Source: an uncultured Jannaschia sp. (GTDB taxonomy: Bacteria > Pseudomonadota > Alphaproteobacteria > Rhodobacterales > Rhodobacteraceae). Taken from it: 60,965 nt of DNA. Positions within the stretch are counted from its first letter, which is position 1. Each line of letters starts with the position of its first letter. The notes beneath the pieces were generated by a model. It did not search any database. It saw nothing but the letters and a program-made list of their open reading frames with translations, and was not told the DNA's origin. The stretch is from assembly GCF_947494025.1 (NCBI RefSeq), contig NZ_CANLTQ010000015.1, positions 1 to 60,965 on the forward strand, read 5' to 3'. Below, piece by piece: positions 54,014-60,965 of the stretch. The position numbers and the translations under genes are program-made.

Positions 54014-54072
54014 CGAAACGAAAACGGGCCCCGCAAAGCCGAAGCTCCACGAGACCCACCTTGTCTTTCGCA
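54014..54072 (-). ncRNA. repABC antisense (counter-transcribed) RNA
   Basis: The minus strand of the repB-repC gap holds all parts of a small antisense RNA gene. The -35 TTGCGG (54106-54101) and the -10 TACCTT (54083-54078) are exactly 17 bp apart. Then comes an intrinsic terminator: GGGTCTCGTGGAGC pairs (with G-U pairs) around a TTCG tetraloop with GCTTTGCGGGGCCC (54057-54026), followed by GTTTTCGTTTC. The RNA of about 58 nt would repress repC, as established for repABC plasmids, and act as an incompatibility determinant. Confidence 0.85.
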
Positions 54073-54116
54073 CTTTCAAGGTAGCCATCCCGTGACCTTT
54101 CCGCAAGTCTTTCGGG

Positions 54117-54139
54117 ATTCGCGGCCCGCGAATGTTTTG
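54117..54139 (+). terminator. attenuator hairpin before repC
   Basis: ATTCGCG (54117-54123) and CGCGAAT (54127-54133) form a perfect 7-bp stem with a GCC loop, followed by GTTTTGT, 18 bp before the repC start. In repABC systems, antisense RNA pairing upstream lets such a hairpin form and stops repC transcription or translation. Confidence 0.75.
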
Positions 54140-54157
54140 TCTTCGTGACATGTTCAT

Positions 54158-55327
54158 ATGGGATACACCCCCCTCGCCCCGTTCCGCGGGCCCGTCGACG
54201 ACGCGACCCTGCGCCACCGCTCCGACCCCCGACCCGCGCCTGCGGGCATCGACAAATGGGCCGTCCTGCACGAGCTCCGCGCCGCCCGGACCCGGCTCGG
54301 ATTGTCCGACCGGACGCTCACCGTTCTCCAAGCGCTCCTGACCTTCCACAAGGGCGACCGTCTGGGCGAAAGCCCCGCGGGCCACGTCGTCCACGCGTCC
54401 AACGCCGCCATCGGCGAACGTCTGAACGGCATGCCCGAATCCACGCTCCGCCGCCACGTCGCCACCCTGGTCAAGGCCGGCCTCGTGGCGCGGCGCGACA
54501 GCCCGAACGGCAAGCGCTATGTCCGCCGCTACGCCGACAGCGCCGACGCCTACGGTCTCGACCTCGCCCCCCTGTCCCGTCGGTTCGACGAGATCTGCCG
54601 CGAAGCCCAGCTCGCCCGGGCCGAAACGGACGCGACCCGCCGGATGCGCCACGACGCGAGCCTGATGCTCCGCGACCTCCTCGCGTTCATCACCCACGGC
54701 CGGACCGTCGCCCCTGCCCTCCTGCTCTGGAATGACGTGCACGACGCCGCTCTTCTCATGGCCAGGGAACTTCGTCGGAAGCTCTCCGCGGATGTCCTGC
54801 GCGACCGGATCACGACGCTCGAGACAACACTCGGGGCGTGTCGAACGGCGCTGGATTCGGACGAAGTGAGCGTCAGTGACGACCGGAATGAGCGGCACAT
54901 TCAGGAATCAGAAAGAAAGAATTTTGAAGAAAGCCGGAAGGTGATCACTCGCGGTGTTTTTGCGGGAAACGAAGTCGAGCTTTCGGCGGGAGATGAGATA
55001 TCGGTCGATCAGGAGCCGAGGCGCGAAGCGGCTACGGTCGAGAAGGTGCTCGTGACGTGTCGCGAGATCCAGAGCTATGCGGCGCAGCCCATACGGACAT
55101 GGGACGACCTGATCGGGTTGGCGGAGCAGATACGGCCTATGGTGGGCATCGGGAGCCGGGTCTGGCAGGAGGCGACGCGAACTGTCGGGCGGGCGAATGC
55201 CGCGGGGGTTCTCGCTTCGATGATGGAACGGTTGGCGACCATAAGGTCACCGGGAGCCTATTTCCGGGTGATGGTGAGGAAGTTGGCGGCTGGATCGGGG
55301 CGAGACGTGGCCGGTTCACAGGTGTGA
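54158..55327 (+). CDS. repC: replication initiator RepC
   Basis: A 389-residue RepC initiator. The N-terminal winged-helix DNA-binding region includes LSDRTLTVLQALLTFHKGD, HASNAAIGERLNGMPESTLRRHVATL and RRDSPNGKRYVRRY, all characteristic of RepC. The C-terminal domain ends in IRSPGAYFRVMVRKL. RepC is essential for replication and acts at an origin inside its own coding region. An AT-rich stretch near codons 245-285 is a good candidate. The stop codon lies inside a long dyad. Expression is limited by the antisense RNA upstream. Confidence 0.94.
   Translation: MGYTPLAPFRGPVDDATLRHRSDPRPAPAGIDKWAVLHELRAARTRLGLSDRTLTVLQALLTFHKGDRLGESPAGHVVHASNAAIGERLNGMPESTLRRHVATLVKAGLVARRDSPNGKRYVRRYADSADAYGLDLAPLSRRFDEICREAQLARAETDATRRMRHDASLMLRDLLAFITHGRTVAPALLLWNDVHDAALLMARELRRKLSADVLRDRITTLETTLGACRTALDSDEVSVSDDRNERHIQESERKNFEESRKVITRGVFAGNEVELSAGDEISVDQEPRREAATVEKVLVTCREIQSYAAQPIRTWDDLIGLAEQIRPMVGIGSRVWQEATRTVGRANAAGVLASMMERLATIRSPGAYFRVMVRKLAAGSGRDVAGSQV
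54895..55010. other. candidate origin of replication (AT-rich patch inside repC)
   Basis: Within otherwise GC-rich repC this stretch is distinctly AT- and purine-rich (for example GAAAGAAAGAATTTTGAAG at 54910-54928). In repABC plasmids oriV has been mapped to an AT-rich part of repC. No iterons are visible. Boundaries are by eye. Confidence 0.5.
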
Positions 55328-55354
55328 ACTTTCGGAAGGTTCACACCTGTGAAC
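55314..55354. repeat. nested palindromes at the repC 3' end, parS-like
   Basis: GTTCACAGGTGTGAAC (55314-55329) and its exact reverse complement GTTCACACCTGTGAAC (55339-55354) are separated by nine bases. Each 16-mer is itself a palindrome except for its two central bases. The shape GTT-N10-AAC resembles the centromere-like parS sites of repABC plasmids. The whole can also fold as a 19-bp hairpin across the repC stop, but no T-run follows. Confidence 0.7.
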
Positions 55355-55409
55355 AGGGGGCGGTGCAGCCGTTCGGCAGGGGTTTGTCAACTGTTCCGTG
55401 TCGACCCTT

Positions 55410-56099
55410 CTATTCGAGGTCGATGCCCGCGCTTTTGGCGGTGTTGCGGATATGGACCCTCATCGCCCGGGCCGCCGCGGACGCGTCGCCGGCGCGGAGG
55501 GCGGCGAGGATGGCACGGTGTTCGTCGATGGAGCCGCGCATGCGATCACGGGCGGTGTTGGGGATCGGTTGCCGCTGGCTTTCGGTGAGGACGGTCTCCA
55601 CCGAACGATAGAAATGCCGCAGCATGGGATTGGGACAGCTTTCCGCGATGGTGCGGTGAAAGGCGAGATCGGCTTCGACATGGGTGACGAGGTCGCCGGC
55701 GTCCCAGCTTTGCTCGAATTGCCGCACCGCGTCCTCGAGCCGGGCATGGGTGGCCGTATCCGAGGCACCCGCCGCATGACGCGCGAGTTCGCTCTCGAGA
55801 AAGAGGCGAGCCGCGAAGACGTCGGCAAGGTCGTAGGCGGCGTCGAAGCGCCAGATGCCGGGCGCAGGCGGCACGGATGCCGGGTCGGAAACGAAGGTGC
55901 CGCGCGAGGGCAGGGTGTGGACCAGCCCTAGGGTTTCCAGCGTGAGCAACGCCTCGCGGAGCATGGGACGGGACAGCCCGAGGCGTTCGGACAGGACGCG
56001 CTGCGACGGGATGCGGCTTCCGGGGGCAAGCTCGCCCGAGCGGATCATGTCCTGCAGCTTGCGGGTCGCGGCCCGCGCGACGGGCGTCTTTTCGAGCAT
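55410..56099 (-). CDS. GntR-family regulator with FCD domain (FadR subfamily)
   Basis: A 229-residue regulator. It has an N-terminal GntR winged helix (LAPGSRIPSQRVLSERLGLS, then RPMLREALLTLETLGLVHT) and an FCD all-helical effector domain from about residue 85. FCD metal ligands are plausible in LAFHRTIAE and EHRAIL. The ATG at 56099 starts the GntR fold; longer upstream frames overlap the divergent transporter and are rejected. It is divergent from an amino-acid ABC operon and probably binds the palindrome at 56195-56214 in between. Confidence 0.9.
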   Translation of the reverse strand: MLEKTPVARAATRKLQDMIRSGELAPGSRIPSQRVLSERLGLSRPMLREALLTLETLGLVHTLPSRGTFVSDPASVPPAPGIWRFDAAYDLADVFAARLFLESELARHAAGASDTATHARLEDAVRQFEQSWDAGDLVTHVEADLAFHRTIAESCPNPMLRHFYRSVETVLTESQRQPIPNTARDRMRGSIDEHRAILAALRAGDASAAARAMRVHIRNTAKSAGIDLE

Positions 56100-56194
56100 C
56101 GTGCCGGATGTCCTCGTATCTCGTTCCGATCGGCCGCCGCATCCGTCCGGACGCAGGGAATGCTTGCATTGCGGGGCCGGACATGCCTCCATGA

Positions 56195-56214
56195 CGGTCA
56201 GACCGGTCTGACCG
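56195..56214. promoter_or_regulatory. 20-bp perfect palindrome, likely GntR/FCD operator
   Basis: CGGTCAGACCGGTCTGACCG is identical on both strands. It is made of two abutting GGTC-N-GACC units (56196-56204 and 56205-56213), the type of half-site bound by FadR-subfamily GntR proteins. It lies between the divergent regulator gene and the amino-acid ABC operon, 35 bp before the latter's start. Confidence 0.85.
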
Positions 56215-56249
56215 GTCGTAACGATAAACGGACAACAGGGAAATCGGAA

Positions 56250-57044
56250 ATGCGTATCACGACCATCCGGGCGGGCCTCGCGGGTCTCGCCTTCGCCTCC
56301 GCCGCCGCGTTCGGCGCGCAGGCGCAGGAGGCGCTGAACGTCGGCGCGAATATCGGCAACGTCCCGTGGGAGTTCCAGGACGCGAGCGGAGCCTATGCGG
56401 GCTTCGAGGTGGACCTCGTCGCGGAGGTCGCCGACCGGCTGGGCCGCGACTACGAGATCGTCAACATCCCGTTCAACGGCCTGTTCTCGGCGGTGCAGTC
56501 CGGACGGATCGACCTCGCGATCTCCTCCATCACGATCACGGCGGAACGGCTCGAATCCGTCACCTTCGCGCAGCCCTATTACGACAGCGACCAGTCGCTG
56601 ACGGTCGCGGCGGGCGGGCCGGCCTCGCTCGACGAGATGGCCGACAAGGTGGTGGGCGTCGATACCGGCTCGACCGGCGACATGTGGGCGACGGAGCATC
56701 AGGCGGAACACGGCTTCGGCGACATCCGCCGCTACGAGGGGCTGGCCCCGGCGATGCTGGATCTGGAGGCGGGGCGGATCGACGGCTACATCTCCGACAT
56801 TCCCGCGCTTCTCTACTACACCAAGGACAAGCCCCAGCTGAAGGTCGTCGAGCGCATCGAGACCGGCGAGAAGTATTCGATGATGTTCGCGCTCGACGCG
56901 CCGCTCGCGACGGAAGTGAACGACGTGCTGACCGAGCTGAAGGAGGAAGGCGTGCTGGCCGATCTGCACGAGACATGGTTCGGCGCCGCGCCCGACGAGG
57001 GCACCTCGACGGTGACCGTCATGTCGATGCCGACGCTGCAGTGA
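56250..57044 (+). CDS. amino-acid ABC transporter substrate-binding protein
   Basis: A 264-residue SBP_bac_3 protein with signal peptide (MRITTIRAGLAGLAFASA...GAQAQ). Family features are FEVDLVAEVADRLGRDYEIV and GRIDLAISSITITAERLESV. The ligand is probably a polar amino acid or derivative. It is the first gene of an operon with a permease, an ATPase and a class-V PLP enzyme. It is intact, unlike the decayed homologue at 25385. Confidence 0.9.
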   Translation: MRITTIRAGLAGLAFASAAAFGAQAQEALNVGANIGNVPWEFQDASGAYAGFEVDLVAEVADRLGRDYEIVNIPFNGLFSAVQSGRIDLAISSITITAERLESVTFAQPYYDSDQSLTVAAGGPASLDEMADKVVGVDTGSTGDMWATEHQAEHGFGDIRRYEGLAPAMLDLEAGRIDGYISDIPALLYYTKDKPQLKVVERIETGEKYSMMFALDAPLATEVNDVLTELKEEGVLADLHETWFGAAPDEGTSTVTVMSMPTLQ

Positions 57045-57090
57045 TCCGGCGCCGGGCCGGCCTTCGCGTCGGCCCGGACCGGGAGGTCGC

Positions 57091-57764
57091 ATGGACGTCT
57101 TCGACACATTCCTGAATCTCGACGTGATGGCGCGGGCCTGGCCACTCCTGCTCCAGGGGCTGTGGGTCACGCTGCAGCTGGGCGCGGCGAGCATCGTCGC
57201 CGGCCTCGTCCTCGGGCTCGCGCTGGCGATGGGGCGCCTTTACGGGCCCGCGCCGGTGCGGGCGCTCGCGCGGGTCTATATCGACGTGTTCCGGTCGATC
57301 CCGCTCCTCGTGCTCCTGATCGTGATCTACTACGCGCTGCCCTTCGTGGGGCTGAGCCTGTCGCCCTTCGCCTCGGCGATGAGCGCGCTGACCATGGTGT
57401 CCGGGGCCTACAGCGCGGAGATCTTCCGCGCCGGGATCGAAGCGATTCCGAAAGGCCAGTTCGAGGCCTCGGCCGCGCTCGGGCTCACGCATCGCCAGAC
57501 CATGTCCGACGTGATCCTGCCGCAGGCGATCAAGATCGTGATCCCGCCGCTTACCAACAATTCGATCAACGTCGTCAAGGACACGGCGCTGGCCTCCGTG
57601 GTGGCGATGCCGGATCTGCTGAAGCAGGCGACGCAGGCGCAGGCCCTGGCCGCGAACCCGACGCCGCTGATCGGGGCGGCGTTGATCTATGTCGCGGTGC
57701 TCTGGCCGCTGGTCGCGCTCGTGTCCCGGATGGAGCGGCGCATGGGCGGCGGGGCAGGGGCGCG

Positions 57765-57768
<4 letters not shown>
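57091..57768 (+). CDS. amino-acid ABC transporter permease (HisM/GlnP type)
   Basis: A 225-residue permease with the complete family signature: [19 protein letters not shown], then [34 protein letters not shown] and [20 protein letters not shown] single permease suggests a homodimeric channel. It begins 46 bp after the binding protein and overlaps the ATPase by four bases. Confidence 0.92.
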
Positions 57769-58502
<734 letters not shown>

Positions 58503-58524
58503 CGCTTCCACGCAAGGACAGACG

Positions 58525-59778
58525 ATGACCGACCAGACCCCGCCCCGGGCCCCGCTCGACCTCGACCACGTGCACGGCCAGTTTCCGGGCCTGCGCGACG
58601 ATTGGGTGTTCTTCGACAATGCCGGGGGGTCGCAGACGGTCCGCGGCGCCATCGAGCGGATCACCGAGTTCCTGACGCATCGCAACGTCCAGATCGGCGG
58701 CAGCTACGCGGTGAGCCAGGCCGCGGCCGAGGGGCTCGCCATCGGGCGCGAGGCGGTGCGCGTGATGGTGGGGGCGGAGCGTCCCGAGGAGATCGTGTTC
58801 GGCGCGTCGACCACGGTGCTGATGCAGACGCTGGCCTGGGCGATGCGCCGCCAGCTTTCGCCCGGCGACGAGATCGTGGTCACGATCGCCGACCACGAGA
58901 GCAATATCGGGCCCTGGACGCGGCTCGAGGAGTTCGGGATCGTGGTCAGGTTCTGGCCGCTGCATCGCGAGAGCTGGGGCCTCCGGCTGGAGGATCTGGA
59001 GCCGCTGATGGGGCCGCGCACGAAGCTCGTCTGCGTGACGCATGTGTCGAACATCCTGGGCCGGGTGAACCCGGTGGCCGAGATCGCGGAGTTCGTCCAC
59101 GCGCGGGGGGCGCGGATCTGCGTGGACGCGGTGGCCTACGCGCCGCACCGGCTGGTGGACGTGCGGGCCTGGGACGTGGATTACTACGTGTTCTCCCTCT
59201 ACAAGTCCTATGGGCCGCACGTGGCGGCGATGTACGGCAAGTACGACCTCCTGCGGGAGCTCGACGGGCTTTACCATTACTTCTACGGCAAGGAGAAAGT
59301 GCCGGGGAAGCTGGAGCCGGGGAACCCGAACTACGAGCTGGCCTATTCGGCGGACGGGATCGCGGCGTATCTCGACGAACTCGGCGCGCGCCACGGCGGG
59401 GCAGGGGACCGGCGGGCGCGGATCGCGGCGGCCTGGGGCGCCATCGCCGCGCACGAGGACCGGTTGACGGGGCGGCTTCTGGGCTGGCTCGGCGGGCGGC
59501 GCGACGCGCGGGTGATCGGGGACACGGCGGTCGACGGAGGGCGGGTGCCGACCGTCGCGTTCCGGTTCGACGGGCTCGACTCGGGGGCGGTCGCGCGGGC
59601 GATGGACGATCACGGGATCGCCATCCGGTTCGGCGATTTCCATTCGCGCCGCCTGATCGAGCATCTGGGCGAGGACGGCGGGAACGGCGTCCTGCGCGTG
59701 TCGATGGTGCATTACAACACGGAAGCGCAGGTGGACCGGCTCTGCGAGGCGCTGGACCGGATCGTGGCGGCGGCCTGA
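58525..59778 (+). CDS. class-V aminotransferase / cysteine desulfurase-like PLP enzyme
   Basis: A 417-residue fold-type I PLP enzyme of the NifS/CsdA-like group. It has FFDNAGGSQTVRGAIERI at the N-terminus and PLP contacts in ADHESNIGPW and VTHVSNILGRVNPV. The presumed Schiff-base lysine is in YVFSLYKSYGPH. The conserved catalytic cysteine loop of true desulfurases was not seen, so it may act on an imported amino acid or sulfur compound by another lyase or transaminase reaction. It is co-transcribed with the importer. Confidence 0.85.
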   Translation: MTDQTPPRAPLDLDHVHGQFPGLRDDWVFFDNAGGSQTVRGAIERITEFLTHRNVQIGGSYAVSQAAAEGLAIGREAVRVMVGAERPEEIVFGASTTVLMQTLAWAMRRQLSPGDEIVVTIADHESNIGPWTRLEEFGIVVRFWPLHRESWGLRLEDLEPLMGPRTKLVCVTHVSNILGRVNPVAEIAEFVHARGARICVDAVAYAPHRLVDVRAWDVDYYVFSLYKSYGPHVAAMYGKYDLLRELDGLYHYFYGKEKVPGKLEPGNPNYELAYSADGIAAYLDELGARHGGAGDRRARIAAAWGAIAAHEDRLTGRLLGWLGGRRDARVIGDTAVDGGRVPTVAFRFDGLDSGAVARAMDDHGIAIRFGDFHSRRLIEHLGEDGGNGVLRVSMVHYNTEAQVDRLCEALDRIVAAA

Positions 59779-60210
59779 GGGGAGCCGCGGCCGCGCGCCG
59801 GTCGCGCTCGACGAGCCCCGAGGACATGCTGTCCTTCTCGTAGAGGCTTGCGCGCCCGCTTCCGGCGAACGTCTCGAAGACCGCGCCTGAGGGGATCCCC
59901 CCGAGCGCGTCGTGCCCGGAGCGGGGCGCGTCGGGGAACATGATGCGGACGATAGCCGCGCCGTCCTCGCCGTCCGCCCGGTTCCGTATCGCGTCATGGT
60001 CCGTCGTCGTCCCGGTCATGGCCTGCGACCTCCTCGCGCGCTGCGTCCGGCGAAGAACCGAGCCGTCGCCTTTCGCCGCGATCCGGACAACAACACGGTC
60101 GAGCTCCCGGAAGGCGGAGACGACGGACCGGTCCGAGGCGGGGGGGTCTTGCCGGCCGGCGCGGGCGCGGCAATACTCGCCGAACCTTTTCCTAACGGGA
60201 TGAGCCCGTC
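59779..60210. other. intergenic region with possible gene debris
   Basis: About 430 bp without a confident gene. On the plus strand around 60050-60105 the frame reads RAVAFRRDPDNNTVELPE. This resembles the C-terminal FRDPDGNxIEL motif of glyoxalase/VOC proteins, so it may be a tiny remnant of such a gene. On the minus strand a frame starting at 60019 runs about 70 residues before merging into low-complexity sequence and is unrecognised. Confidence 0.3.
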
Positions 60211-60714
60211 ATGCGATCGTTCCTTCTGCCTCTGACGGCTTGCGCCTGTCTCGTCGTCCTGCCCGCGGCGGCCGGGGAGCTGGCGGCCGGCCCGACCATG
60301 TCGTCGAAGTCGGCCCCCGCCGCCTCCGCGGCGACGGATTATGCGCCGGGGGCCCGGGCCTGTCTCGCGGAAGCCGTGTATTTCGAGACCAAGGGCACGT
60401 CGCTCCGGGCCGGGCAGGCGGTCGCGTATGTGATCCTGAACCGTCGCGCGCACGAGGAGTTTCCACCGAAGGTGTGCGACGTGGTCGCCGACGGTTGCCA
60501 GTTCTCCTACCAGTGCGACGGACAGCCCGAGCGGATGGCCGACCCTGCGGAACGCGAACGGGCCTTCCGCGCGGCCGAGTCGGTTCTGGAGGGCCGGATC
60601 GACGACCCGACGGAGGGTGCGCTTTTCTTCCACGCGGAAAAAGCGGTTGCCGTCGATTGGTTCGAGACGCGGGACCGGACCGTGGAGATCGGCGGCAACG
60701 TCTTCTACCGTTAG
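60211..60714 (+). CDS. SleB/CwlJ-type cell wall hydrolase
   Basis: A 167-residue exported protein with a signal peptide (MRSFLLPLTACACLVVLPAAAG) and one hydrolase_2 (SleB/CwlJ) domain. It has ACLAEAVYFETKGTSLRAGQ with the catalytic glutamate, VILNRRAHEEFPPKVCDVV, CQFSYQCDGQPE and GALFFHAE. It cleaves peptidoglycan in the periplasm; such proteins occur widely in non-sporulating alphaproteobacteria. It stands alone and is followed by an intrinsic terminator. Confidence 0.9.
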   Translation: MRSFLLPLTACACLVVLPAAAGELAAGPTMSSKSAPAASAATDYAPGARACLAEAVYFETKGTSLRAGQAVAYVILNRRAHEEFPPKVCDVVADGCQFSYQCDGQPERMADPAERERAFRAAESVLEGRIDDPTEGALFFHAEKAVAVDWFETRDRTVEIGGNVFYR

Positions 60715-60731
60715 AGGCGGGGCGCCTTTTT
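60715..60731 (+). terminator. intrinsic terminator after the cell wall hydrolase
   Basis: AGGCG (60715-60719) pairs with CGCCT (60723-60727) around a GGG loop, followed by TTTT. It begins one base after the stop codon. The remaining bases to the window end show no gene. Confidence 0.65.
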
Positions 60732-60965
60732 GGGATGGGTCGGCGACAGCTTGCGGGCGGGTCGTGGAGCTCGCACGCTGCGGCGTCCTTTGGAACTGGC
60801 GATTCCGAGACCCGTTCGCCTCTGCATGAGTGAGGGGCGGGGGCGGCACACGGAAATCCAGAGGATCAGCTCACGGCCCTGGTGCCCCCGTCGGTTCCAC
60901 GAAATGTTTGCCACGATCGCGCGTCCTGTTCCGGTACAAACTTGCGCGGGAGGTTCGGTCTGTGG

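Overview
The window is high-GC alphaproteobacterial DNA of the Rhodobacteraceae/Roseobacter type. Gene content and protein style suggest this, together with a complete repABC replication and partition module at 51.8-55.3 kb. That module makes it most likely part of a large repABC plasmid or chromid. No rRNA, tRNA or CRISPR array was seen. The accessory character is strong: two near-complete insertion sequences, two further IS remnants, several decayed genes, a toxin-antitoxin pair, and blocks of catabolic genes of different flavour placed side by side.

Layout. 0-2 kb: an IS3-family (IS2-group) element sits inside an older, broken IS630-type transposase. 2.3-10.2 kb: a sugar locus made of two convergent operons. 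The plus-strand operon encodes an ABC importer (ATPase, binding protein, two permeases). The minus-strand operon encodes a LacI DNA-binding domain fused to a PfkB sugar-kinase domain, a second PfkB kinase, an eIF2B-like protein and a SIS protein. Both operons are preceded by the same palindrome with core GAAACGTTTC, so the fusion protein probably controls both. This is the most unusual system in the window. 10.4-13.7 kb: a secreted metallophosphoesterase and a HupE/UreJ-like membrane protein. 13.8-14.8 kb: a broken IS5-type element.

15.2-32.2 kb: a long co-directional catabolic cluster. It holds two amidohydrolases, a complete Dpp/Opp-type ABC importer, a ThDP enzyme, N-carbamoyl-D-amino-acid hydrolase, a flavin reductase-like protein, a DapA-like aldolase/lyase, a dihydropyrimidinase/D-hydantoinase, a hydantoin racemase and a LysR regulator. 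Together these suggest uptake and stepwise hydrolysis of cyclic ureides or hydantoins to D-amino acids. Ghosts of a polar-amino-acid ABC transporter lie inside and after this block. 32.5-33.9 kb: an arginase remnant and an intact ornithine cyclodeaminase. 34.2-37.9 kb: an IS5 remnant, a truncated tartrate dehydrogenase pseudogene, an intact tartrate dehydrogenase paralogue and a D-tartrate dehydratase.

38.1-45.6 kb: a TPP riboswitch and ten overlapping thiamine genes (thiD-O-S-G-E-F-Y, tenA, thiZ, thiX). These make the thiazole moiety, salvage and import the pyrimidine moiety and join the two. thiC is not in the window. 45.6-50.7 kb: a small exported protein, a large serralysin-like RTX metalloprotease and a DUF475/TerC-like membrane protein. 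50.9-51.6 kb: a Phd/VapC-type toxin-antitoxin pair behind a palindromic operator. 51.8-55.4 kb: repA-repB-(antisense RNA)-repC, with a long dyad at the repC 3' end. 55.4-59.8 kb: a GntR/FCD regulator divergent from an amino-acid ABC importer and a class-V PLP enzyme, separated by a 20-bp perfect palindrome. 60.2-60.7 kb: a SleB-type cell wall hydrolase with a terminator.
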